Shown here: positions 12,201 to 24,706 of the stretch, in pieces
Position numbering within the stretch: the first letter of the stretch is position 1
How the letters are laid out: the number at the start of each line of letters is the position of its first letter
Source: Hypomesus transpacificus
Lineage: Eukaryota; Chordata; Actinopteri; Osmeriformes; Osmeridae
Assembly (NCBI RefSeq): GCF_021917145.1
Contig: NC_061074.1
Location: forward strand, 9,798,384-9,862,383
Reading direction: 5' to 3'
Length of the DNA stretch: 64,000 bases
Program-made: the position numbers and the translations under genes
Notes under the pieces: model-generated
Told to the model about the DNA's origin: nothing
What the model saw: the letters and a program-made list of their open reading frames with translations, nothing else
Databases searched by the model: none

Positions 12201-15200
12201 GGCCTTCGGGTTTGCTGAGGCTGGCGGTGCAATTCTGGAAGCCCAGCAAGAACTCCCTGTCATACCGCTTCTTGTCCTCCGGGTCGATGGGTTTCCAGTG
12301 CTCTGCAGAGGGAGGGGGAGTTAAGCATGGAAACGTGGAGCTTCTTATCACTGTGACCTCCCGAAAGCGGCTGTATTCAGTGGAAAAAGCGAGATTACAG
12401 AGCCCCCACACACATATTTGCGGTGCACTGAAACTTAAGAGCAAAACCAGAAGAGAATAGAAACTCAATTATGCTTAAAGGTCTTTTCAGGAATATTTTT
12501 TTTGAAAAGAAGATAAGGATTAACTAGGACACACAAGTGTGTGCAGCCACCCCCGCCCCCACCCCCACGCACGCAGGCCAAAGTCCAGGAAGTGGGCCTC
12601 ACCCCCTTTGTACTGGTACTTCAGCTCTCCCTGTTTGGGTTTGATGTTCTCAGCATCCAGCTTGTCCTCCTTCTCCTCCCAGGTCTCGTCCACCTCGTCA
12701 GCGGCGGGCGGGGCAGCGGAGGCAGGGGTCTGGGCCTCCCCTGCCTCAGGGGCGGAGGCAGGGAGGGGTAGGGCCTTCTCCACCTCAGGGGGGCTACCCA
12801 CCACCTGGTCCTGAAGAGGGGAGGAGGTGTTAACTACAGTCCTGTCTGAACTGCCTGTCATCCCAGGTCTAACCCAAAGACCCATCTGAATCCAAACATT
12901 TGCAGACACACATACCTCAGTAAAGGCATCTAGGAGGTCTCCTACAGTCTCCTTCTTGTTCAGCTCCTTCATCTTCCTCTTCTTCTTTGGCACATACACA
13001 GCAGATGCTAGAACACACACACACACACAGCCATCTGTACACTCCAGATATACAGTTAGGTTTTCTTCGCTGGGCCACAAAGGTCAGATTATGGCTGAAT
13101 GTGGAGGAGGTGTCAATCTTAGCAGGAAGTCCTGATATTTCACAATGATTCATTATCTTGAAAGGAAGCTTGACAGATGGTTCACAGAAACTGAGAAGCT
13201 TGACAGAAACTCAGCATCTAAAATGCCAGACAGAACACGAGACAGACATGGAGACAGAGAGAGACAGACATGGAGACAGACATGGAGACAGAGAGACAGA
13301 CATGGAGACAGAGAGAGACACATGGAGACAGAGAGAGACAGACATGGAGACAGAGAGAGACAGACATGGAGACAGACATGGAGACAGACATGGAGACAGA
13401 GAGAGACAGACATGGAGACAGAGAGAGACAGACATGGAGACAGAGAGAGACAGACATGGAGACAGAGAGAGACAGACATGGAGACAGAGAGAGACAGACA
13501 TGGAGACAGAGAGAGACAGACATGGAGACAGAGAGAGACAGACATGGAGACAGAGAGAGACACATGGAGACAGAGAGAGACAGACATGGAGACAGAGAGA
13601 GACAGACATGGAGACAGAGAGACAGACATGGAGACAGAGAGAGACACATGGAGACAGAGAGAGACAGACATGGAGACAGAGAGAGACAGACATGGAGACA
13701 GAGAGAGACACATGGAGACAGACATGGAGACAGAGAGAGACAGACATGGAGACAGAGAGAGACACATGGAGACAGAGAGAGACACATGGAGACAGACATG
13801 GAGACAGAGAGAGACAGACATGGAGACAGAGAGAGACAGACATGGAGACAGAGAGAGACACATGGAGACAGACATGGAGACAGAGAGAGACAGACATGGA
13901 GACAGAGAGAGACAGACATGGAGACAGAGAGAGACACATGGAGACAGACATGGAGACAGAGAGAGACACATGGAGACAGAGAGAGACAGACATGGAGACA
14001 GAGAGAGACAGACATGGAGACAGAGAGAGACAGACATGGAGACAGAGAGACAGACATGGAGACAGAGAGAGACACATGGAGACAGAGAGAGACAGACATG
14101 GAGACAGAGAGAGACAGACATGGAGACAGAGAGAGACACGTGGAGACAGACATGGAGACAGAGAGAGACAGACATGGAGACAGAGAGAGACACATGGAGA
14201 CAGAGAGAGACACATGGAGACAGACATGGAGACAGAGAGAGACAGACATGGAGACAGAGAGAGACAGACATGGAGACAGAGAGAGACACATGGAGACAGA
14301 CATGGAGACAGAGAGAGACAGACATGGAGACAGAGAGAGACAGACATGGAGACAGAGAGAGACAGACATGGAGACAGAGAGAGACACATGGAGACAGACA
14401 TGGAGACAGAGAGAGACACATGGAGACAGAGAGAGACAGACATGGAGACAGAGAGAGACAGACATGGAGACAGAGAGAGACACATGGAGACAGAGAGAGA
14501 CACATGGAGACAGAGAGAGACACATGGAGACAGAGAGAGACACATGGAGACAGAGAGAGACACATGGAGACAGAGAGAGACAGACATGGAGACAGAGAGA
14601 GACACATGGAGACAGAGAGAGACACATGGACACAGAGAGAGACACATGGACACAGAGAGAGACACATGGAGACAGAGAGACAGACGGATGCTGACCTTGC
14701 ATAGAAGAGTCCCCGGCGGGGGCGATGTGTGGTGGGGGTGTGTCCTCCCTGTCATCGGCAGCAGGGGGAGGAGCCACAGCAGCGGTGGTTTCGGGGTCAG
14801 CGGGGGCCTCGGCCAAGGGCGCCACCAGTACAGGGCTCACCGTGTCCACCAACGCCACCGTCTCCAGCACAGCAGAGATCACCGTGTCCACCAACGTTGG
14901 GGGGACTGTCGACTCCACCACGACAGCCGCCGGCACGACAACCACGGGCGCGGCATCCACCGGCGCGGCAACATCGGGCGCGGCAACCACGGGCGGGGCA
15001 ACCACGGGCGTGGCAACCACCGGCGCGGCAACCACAGGCGCGGCAACCACGGTGCGGTCCACCTTGGGCTCTGCGATGGGGCTGGCGTGGCGCTCGGTCA
15101 GGACCCTGCAGGGGCGCTCCGGGTCCTGGGGGAGGGGCAGGGGCAGGCCGTTAGGAAGACGCAGCTCCTCCGGCTGGGCGATGGGCGACTCTGGAGGAGC

Positions 15201-17532
15201 CTCCACCTGGGGGGTGGAGGGGATGCTGATGGACAGCACCGCCAGCTCCGCCTCCTTGGGGTGGGCGGGCACCCCATTACTGCTGGAGGGCAGGGTGGAG
15301 GGCGGGGCTGGGCCGACAGGCTTGGCGGACGCCATCGCTTCCTGCTTGAACTGTTTCACCTCCTCCTCCTTCACCTGTTTCACCTCCTCCTCCTTCACCT
15401 GTTTCACCTCCTCCTCCTTCACCTCCTCCACCTTCACCTCCTCCTCCACCTTCACCTCCTCCTCCTTCACCGCAGGGGTCTTGGAGAGGCGGGTGGGGAG
15501 AGGGGCAGGGTAGGCTGGCACCGAGGGGTCCAGTGGGGTCGGGGAGGGTTCCCGGGGTGGGGGTGCATCCATGACGTCGGAGACTTGGCTGCTGGGAGGG
15601 GGGGGTGGCGAGCGCAGGGGCTGTGGTGTCGGCCAGGGGGGTGGGAGGGACCTCCCGGGGCAGGGCGGGGGGAGGCGAGGAGACGGCCGTGCTGGGGCGG
15701 ATGACCTCCGGGGCAGGCTCGCTCTTCACAGGCTCGGGGGTCTTCGACGGGGGTGGGGGCGTCGGGACACCTCTGTCATCTGGGGAGGAGCCGGACAGGG
15801 AGGAAATGACATCGTCATGACAAGGTTTGAGAAGCGCGACGCATTCTAGAAGGACCTTCCTGCTGTGGGAGTACAGATAGCTGAAAAGGACCTACACATC
15901 CATCTGTCTCAGAAGAACTTGGGCTACATGGTAGGTCAGCTAAATGACCACACACAATCCCCTCCTACTCCCCAAAGTAGTGACCTAAATGAGCACTAGT
16001 ATAAGCCAGTATGGAGCAGCTCCGACAGACCCCGTGCTGAGCGAGGAGAGCCGTGGTATTCTGACCTGGTCTGACCACCACAGGCGCAGGTGTTCCACTC
16101 TCACCGTTGGCCTGGGTTAGCTCCGAGTCATCTGGTATCTGATGTGTCCAGGACAGACAGGGGAAAACCAACACACGTCCTTAAGTCACAGCATGACTGA
16201 CACAAAATGGCAGCTGATCAACACTTGTGGAGCCAGTTACATGAGTATGAATCAGATGTGATGGAAAGGGGGTGGGTCATGGGCTGACCTGCGCAGGGTC
16301 GTCACAGACGTGCGGGGGTGTCGGGGTGGAGCCAGTACGGCCACCCGACATGATCTCCTCGGTGATGTCACGGCCACCCTGGTTAGGGTCACGGATTCTG
16401 ATCTGGGGGGAGAGAGGGAGGGGGCATGAGTTGTATTCGGTGGAAGGCGGGGAGAGGATTGGTATGAGTTTTATTTGGGAGAATGCAGGAGGGTAGTGAG
16501 AATTACGTATGTAAAAAGAGTGAACGAGAGCGAGAGGGAGAGCGAGGGGAGCGTGACAAGACAGTCTGAGAAATCCCCCCATGGCCATCTTCCCACTTAA
16601 GAAGCAAGGGGGGGGGGGGGGGGGAAGAGAGTTGACTCGTCAACTAACGGCTTTCAGATGATGCAAGGGCCTGTCTTCCTACCCCCTTTCTGGCAGCAGG
16701 CATGGGCCTAGCAGCATGCTAACGCTAGCACCTTCCCCTGTTCAGCCTAGCTAAACACACACACACACACACTGACAACACACCAGCCAGAACGGACTAC
16801 ACTGTCCACATCAGCTCCACACGGCTACACTGGATGTCTCTGCCAAGTCAGTCGAGTCGAGTTTGAGAGAAGACAAACTTTTTAGGTAACTTTTCAGCTG
16901 AGTTACCAAATGGAATTCCGACTTCTGGTGGGGGGGAAAAAGAAAGAAAAATACAACGAAAAACAAAAAAGCTCACGCCTAGTCACTGATCTGACCCAGA
17001 ATCGAACAGAAAGCTTTCCTGTTTTGTTTAACTAAAGAAGCTTTACCCTGAGGCTCGAAACAGTCTTGGAAATAGCTGAAAAAGAGATTACTCACATTTA
17101 AGGAGTGCCTTTGCTTGACAAGCACATGTTTCCTATCACAAACGGTTTCAGACACACAGCTCGCTCTCTCTCTCACACGTACACAGAGCAGTCAGCAACT
17201 GGTCTCAGCCGGAACGTTCTCCCTTCTCCCTCTTGTGGCTGAAAAGCGTTTACCTGGCAGAGTCAGCCCCTACCTCTCTGCTCCCGGGACCCTAGCAGGC
17301 CTTCATCCTGGGGCTGGAGTTGAGCCGCCGTCCAGCGGGCCTCTCCCTGCAGCCAGGCCGCTTTCACAACTGTGACTGTCAGGAGCTGGAGCCTGGGTCA
17401 CCCCCCAACGGTGCTGTCCACCTCACACACTCTTTACTCAACAGGCTAGGCTAGGCTAAGGGAGTCGCTGCAAACAGGGCTGGGCTTCTCTCCCAGCTCG
17501 TTCACTCGCTCCGTGAAAACGGCTCAGCACAG

Positions 17533-17575
<43 letters not shown>

Positions 17576-20500
17576 AGAGAGGGGAGGGAGAAAGAGCGAG
17601 AAAGAGAGAGAGGGGGAAACCAGCAGGACTGGCCTTGCGAAGCTGCAGTTCTGGAATGTAGTGCCCCCGCCCACCGAGGCTACAGACAGTCAAAGGGGGC
17701 CAGAGAGAGGGGGGCCAGAGAGAGGGGGGCCAGAGAGAGGGGGGCGGGCTTCTGAGAGAAAAAAACTCAACTTTTATCAAATGAGTACACGCAAGTGGGG
17801 GGAAAAACCCCTCCCTTTCTCTGCTGGTTGCTGTCGTTCCGTTGCAGAGAGCAGTCCCACTGGGGAGGAAGGGGAGGGAAAGAAAGAAAACTTCTTCCTG
17901 AGGAAGGAGGGGCAGTGGAGAGGGGGAGGGGGAATGCCACAGCAGCAGAGAGAGAGGTCAGTCATAGAGTTTCCAGAGGATAGGGGAGGAGACTAGTAGC
18001 CACGTGGAGATGAACTATGTGCTGACATGTCCTTCATAGAGAGTCAGAGAGCAGGAACAGAGAGGGGGGGAGGGGGTATAGGCCAACGCACCGCTTACGA
18101 TTGCGCAAGGCAGCGAGTGGAAAGTGATAGAGGGTGGAACAAAAAGCAGTTCCTCTAGTCGATCTGCCATGGAGGAGAGAGCAGGAGGGCTCCTGCACTC
18201 TGAGGCAGCCCAGAGAGCAGATGGACCAAACACGCCACGCCACGCCACACCACCCGCCCCCCCCCCCCCCCCCCCCCCCCCCCCACCCACAGACCGCCTG
18301 CTTCCACCAACACCCAAATCTGGCCCACACACACACACACGCACAACGACCGCACGCTCACTCCATCGTTCAGTCCCCGCCCCCCCCCCCCCCCCCACCC
18401 CCCAGGCGTGCGCACACACTGGTGGCATGCGCCTCGCCCTCTCCCTGAACCAGGCGCTCCAGCCTGACAGACCAGCAGCACACGCCAGGCCGGGGGGGGG
18501 GGGGGCTCTGGGACGGCCAAAGTCCACCGAGGCGACACCCAGCCGGTCTGCGTCTCTATCAGCTGCCCTGATAGACGTGCCCGGTCCATCAAGAGGGAGG
18601 GACACACACACAGGCTGGCGGAGGGCGGAGCACCACGCGATGCTGGGGCGGTGGTCCTGTGAAGGAGGTCCTGTGAAGGAGGGCGGAGCGATTACCTGTT
18701 TGCGTTCTCTTTTGGACTGCATGGGCTGAGGTGGAGGGGGCGGGGCCTGCTGCTGCTGGGGGGCAGGGTTCATGATGACGGGAGGCGGGGCCACAGGGGG
18801 CGTGAACTGGGGCTGTGCCGGGTAGTACGCCCCTGCTGGGGGGAAGGAGAGAGAGAGAGGTCACACACTCCTCTCTCCACACAATGACATGGGACATGTA
18901 AATAGTGGCACAACATGGAAGTTAGTTATGTAAACTGAACCCAACTTGAATGTCATCTGTTTATGGCTTCAGCTGAGCTCTAAAACCTTCTTTCATTAGA
19001 ACTTGTGATCAAAGTCACTGTTGGTTTTCTCAAACTTTTTTCCCCCTCGATTGTGATTCCCCAGAAGATGCAGAATGATATGGCAGGGTCTGGAGGTAGC
19101 AGGCTGAAGCCCAACCTCAGCTCAGTGTGACCACGTCCCTCAGCCAAATATGGGCAAGCTGGCATCATCGACACAAGACATGAAACACAGAGGAAAGAGA
19201 CCAGCGAGGGAAACCAGGCAACCAACACATCCATGACCCAAAGTCAAAAAACACACCATTACCCAGAGTTCAATATCCTCCATTACCCAGAGTTCAATAT
19301 CCTCCATTACCCAGACTCCAATATCCTCCATTACCCAGACTCCATATCTTCAACGTGTCCTCCAGGGGCCTCAGCTAACCTGAGCAAATTCTAAGAAACT
19401 CTAAATCATTCGTCTGCCTGTCAGTAGCTCACAGTTTCTCTGTGTACATTCCTGCTTAACTCCCTCTACTGAGTCTGCATTGTGGACCAAGGAGAGCACA
19501 GACTAAATATAGTCAAAACCCCACAGCCACTGCTGAGGCGGGGAGAGAGAGAGGGGCAGAAGGGAACATGTTCCAAAAGAGAAGGACTTTCTTGGAGAGT
19601 CCTGTCCCTGTGAATAAGATCTTAAGATGTGACCAAGAGAGCAGGAAAGAAAGAAGGAAAAACAAACAACTGGAGAGGGAGAGGGGGGAGAGAAGTTAGA
19701 AGGCGACACATGCACCGTCCAGACGCAACGTACCCTGGCTGCTCCGCTGAGAAGCACGGTTTCCCATTTGTGCCGTGTCCCGACCCCCAGGATGTAGACC
19801 GAGAGCGAGGCAGAGGGGCGGGGGTCGTCTTTCCCCCCTTCCTAACTGCCACCTCTACGTCTCTCCACAAGCGCTACTCCAGCTGCCCTCTTCCTTATCC
19901 ACCACCCTCCCCCTCTCTCTGTGTCTCTCTCACCGACTCGCCCTGCGACCTAGCCTCACTTCCTCTGCCCTCCCTCGCCCTGCTGTGGTCTCAGGTAGCG
20001 AGCTCTGGCTGAGGATTCCTGCTGAACCGTGAGGGTCGCCGAAGGGAAGCTAGTGTGCCAGGTTCTGCTTAACCCCTCCTCCTCATATCAGTGATCTGCT
20101 CCAGGCTGCCAGCGAGGTCAGTGCCTGGAGAGGGAGGGAGGGTGTGGGGAGAGAGGGAGGTTCTGTAAATCACTCAACGGGGAGATAAAAATACCCCCCT
20201 CCCCCTGCACATGAGCGCCTTTCACAACTGTAGCCTGGGAGGGGGGAGGGGAGCTTACCTGGCAACATGGAGGAGATTGTGCTGCCAGCACCACCTAGGG
20301 GATGGGAGGATTTTGAGGCTTGGAATTCTGCGTACCCTGTTTCGGATGTATACGGTCAACCTGAGTGGCTTGTTTTCACACCCAAATCTTGGATAAATGT
20401 AGGTCTGAAGGCAAAATTCCAACACAAGTTGCAACACGCACCACTGCAGAATCCTGAAACAGTATGTGTGTGTGTCACCCACCAAGCCAAATTTCAAATC

Positions 20501-21729
20501 ACATGACCAGTGAAGAGCAAGTTGACATGTCGGAACGTCCACATGACACCATGTGACTCCTCCAACAACAAATGACACTGGCACACACAAAATGTGACCT
20601 CCTAACAAAACAGGAGCATAACTGCAGCATGTGGGTACTGGAGTTGAGGCAGACAGGCCTCTGGAGAGGGCAGACAGGCCTCTGGAGAGGGCAGACAGGC
20701 CTCTGGAGAGGGCAGACAGGCCTCTGGAGAGGGCAGACAGGCCTCTGGAGAGGGCAGACAGGCCTCTGGAGAGGGCAGACAGGCCTCTGGAGAGGGCAGA
20801 CAGGCCTCTGGAGAAGGCAGACAGGCCTCTGGAGAAGGCAGACAGGCCTCTGGAGAGGGCAGACAGGCCTCTGGAGAAGGCAGACAGGCCTCTGGGGAAG
20901 GCAGACAGGCCTCTGGAGAGGGCAGACAGGCCTCTGGAGAGGGCAGACAGGCCTCTGGAGAGGGCAGACAGGCCTCTGGAGAAGGCAGATGGGCCTCTGG
21001 AGAGGGCAGACGGGCCTCTGGAGAAGGCAGACAGGCCTCTGGAGAAGGCCGGCTCCCAGAGCCCTGAAGAGAGCGCAGTGCAGCACGGTGACAGGTCTCT
21101 GCCACATACTCTGCAGGACATGTCCGGGGCGGGAGACCACCTGAGGCATCTGAAGAATGACACCGACTGAGTGAGTGTGAGAGGTGTCTGCCAGGCCAGG
21201 ACAGAACAAATGAAGACAGTCCTCTTCAACACCACTGTGGCGCTGGATCTGTGGTCTTTCCCATCGGCAGTTTGCGAAGCAGAGAGCAGCCCTTTCTGCC
21301 TGCTTGGGTCTCTTACTTATTTTACAATGTTGCATGTCAACAGTATGATGTCATCTTGGAGCTCAGGTTACCGTTGCCAAGTGTCTGGGGGAAATGAAAA
21401 GACAACCCCCGCTTCTGTGGCACCGGGCACTAGAATACTGTTACAACTGTGGGCCCACGTTACCTGCTGAAGTTACGAGACACCATTAGCATGTCGCTCT
21501 GGATGAAAGCAGCTGAAAGAATAAAACGGGGGGTTGTGGGGGGGGTTAGGCCGTCTGAGGACTCTGAGGTGGGGGGCGGGGGAGCTGTGAGGAGCAGCCT
21601 CTCTTTCCTCCCAGGCTCAGCCAGAGGCCTGGAGGCTGAAGCAGGCCTGCCGGATACATTCCTGTCCCCAAATCAACTTAGCCCTGCTGCCTCCAAACAC
21701 ACTGTGCCAGGAGGCAAGCAGGCCTTTCC

Positions 21730-21764
<35 letters not shown>

Positions 21765-24656
21765 GACTGTGCATGTCTGTAAGACTCAGTGTGGTTTGGG
21801 TGATGTGACATTGTGTGGTTCAGGGCAGGGAACTCTTCATGTCTCTCACTGTACTGATGACATGTGAAAGGGACTAGACTGTTGGCTGGGAAGTGTTTAA
21901 ATAATGTGTATGCTAAATAGGCACCTCAGTATTAGAGGTGTGTGTGCTGGTTAATTCCATAACAAGAGGGGACAAGGAAAAATGCTAGAAATGTGCTCGC
22001 TCTTCCAAACAGCACCAGCTTAGAGGGATAATGTTCTCCAGCTCCGACCCGCTCTGACACACACGTCGCCAAAAAAGCTGCCGTCTGATTTATGAACAAG
22101 TGAACACTTCAGGTCTTCATCAGAAAAACAAATACTTGCTGACGTATTTAGCTTGTGGGCATTTCAACAGCAATTTGTCATAGACCCAACTGACTAACTC
22201 CAAGTTCACACTGTTGGGTGTGCGTAGCAAGACATGCCTGTTTCACCCTGGGGAGGGCAGGGGGGTTCTAGAAACATCAGTGTCTTGGTTGGTGATGCAC
22301 ATCTCTACAGACCTAAATGTTTGTGAGTTGTATTCCATTTTTGGGTCCATATTTCCAACGTACCAAAAACCTCCCACGGCCATTTGGAATATTGAGTAAG
22401 ACGACCTCATACATAGGGAATGCACGGTCCGTTAAATACACAGCAGTGGAAAACAGGCGTAGGAAAGCACCACCAGGCTGGTTTCAACCTTGTCGCCCAG
22501 TCCTGCAACAGCATCCAGACACCACTAGAGGCTGCTAAAGGACTACAAATCCCTGAGACAGTCTGGATTGATGGACCGGATCATGAAGACTAGACACTCA
22601 GGACAGATCAAGTCCAGACTGTATGTGCACAGGCTGGGCATGTAACACGGAGGTTTTGGTGTGCGCGCATGCGTGCCAGGTAAGTGTGTGTGTGTGCGCA
22701 TGCGTGCCAGGTAAGTGTGTGTGTCAGGTGAGTGTGTGTGTGTCAGTTGAGTGTGTGTGTGTCAGCTGTGTGTGTGTGTCAGGTGTGTTTGAGTGTGTCA
22801 GGTGTGTTTGAGTGTGGGTCAGGTGAGTGTGTGTGGGTCAGGTGTGTGTGGTTCAGGTGTGTTTGAGTGTCAGCTGAGGCCCCAAACAGAGCCTCTTACC
22901 ATAAGTACCATATTCAGCTGGGCTGGTGCCGGGGTAGAAGCCTGGGGTGCCGGGCTGCACCGGGTACTGCTGGGCGGCAGCAACATATGTCGAGCGGTAC
23001 TTCAGAAGGAGAGATCCAGAGACATGGGAAGACAGGAGAGATCCAGAGAGATGGGGAGAGAGGGGAAGGTCCAGAGAGATGGGGAGAGAGGGAAGGTCCA
23101 GAGAGATGGGGAGAGAGGGGAAGGTCCAGAGAGATGGGGAGACAGGGGAAGGTCCAGAGAGATGGGGAGATCCAGAGAGATGGGTAGAGAGGGAAGGTCC
23201 AGAGAGATGGGGAGAGAGGGGAAGGTCCAGAGAGATGGGGAGAGAGGGGAAGGTCCAGAGAGATGGGGAGAGAGGGGAAGGTCCAGAGAGATGGGGAGAC
23301 AGGGGAAGGTCCAGAGAGATGGGGAGACAGGGGAAGGTCCAGAGAGATGGGGAGACAGGGGAAGGTCCAGAGAGATGGGGAGACAGGGGAAGGTCCAGAG
23401 AGATGGGGAGAGAGGGGAAGGTCCAGAGAGATGTGGAGACAGGGGAAGGTCCAGAGAGATGGGGAGACAGGGGAAGGTCCAGAGAGATGGGGAGACAGGG
23501 GAAGGTCCAGAGAGAGGGGAAGGTCCAGAGAGAGGGGAAGGTCCAGAGAGAGGGGAAGGTCCAGAGAGAGGGGGAGATCCAGAGAGGGGACAATGTCAGC
23601 ATTGGGTAAAGGACGCTTCATAGGTCCCTTGATTCCCACTTGAGGTCAGTTGGGCTGGCCTGCAAGACGCCCTTCATGTTAAAGATGTGACTAACTTGGA
23701 CCCTGACAAGCATGAGTCCACTCAGCATACAGGAACATGAAGGGGACAGCTCTGAATGTGGAGGGCCTTTGAGTTTACATGATGTACGCATACACACACA
23801 CACACACACCCCTGGCGGATTGTTACAATTTCCCCCCAGTTGTATTATATTTGAAGGATTTGAAGAAATCCAAATGTAAGGTCAATACATGCATTCTAAA
23901 GTCAATGAGTAATCGCATTAAATAATCTAAATCTCAATACTGACCAAACAAATCACATGTTTGCCATAATCGCGCAGTCCTAACACACACACAGAGAATG
24001 CCATGGTGAGCCTGTGGGAGTGTCTACCTGTCCTCCAGGTATGAAGTAGGCGGGGCCCTGGGGCGAAGTGGCGAAGGGGATCTGCTGCTGAGGGATCATC
24101 ATCATGGGGGAGGCGGTCGTCTGGTACACGTGTGTGGGAGCCACCTGCCGCGGGGCGCTGCTGGGGGGCGGGACCCCGCGGGGGGCGTTGGGCCTGCTGC
24201 CATAGTACGGCTGGGAGGGAGGGAGGGAGGGGGGCAGGAGGGAAGTGCAGAAGTTAAAACCTGCTTTAAAAAGAGACCATTCCGTCCATTATCAACACCT
24301 AAGGACTTCAAATCAACTAAGACTGGCTATCCTTGGACATGATTACGCCCACTGAACTGTTTATTAGAAGCATATTGATCTTGCAGCCAAAGTAAGACTA
24401 TGAATAAAGGCTTGCTAATGCTAATGCTGGCTAATGCTTTATTCAGGGATTCTTCATTGACATTCAGCTGCTTTTCCTAGAGCACAAGTGAAGCCAGGGT
24501 AAGAACACCAGCTACATACAGCCTCCACAGACACAGAGAAAGGAGGGGGGAGAGAGAGCGAGAGCGAGAGCGAGAGAGAGAGAGAGAGAGAGGAGTTACC
24601 TGCAGTGACCTGAATCCTCCCTTGAGCAGCACATCACACACACCCAACGTGAGCGT

Positions 24657-24706
<50 letters not shown>

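Noticed and set aside
13145..15704. Very long open frames on both strands (up to 848 codons), [14 protein letters not shown]
   Set aside because: They exist in several frames on both strands because the 22-bp unit has no stop codon in most frames. They are array artefacts, and the part beyond 14696 is the antisense or real strand of an eif4g1 exon.
20602..21170. Repetitive frames RPLERAD / QTGLWRG / EACLPSP
   Set aside because: Three parallel frames of one 21-bp array inside an eif4g1 intron.
22793..23639. Repetitive frames [10 protein letters not shown] / [10 protein letters not shown]
   Set aside because: Products of the 28-bp array; only the last exon-adjacent part ([15 protein letters not shown]) is real eif4g1.
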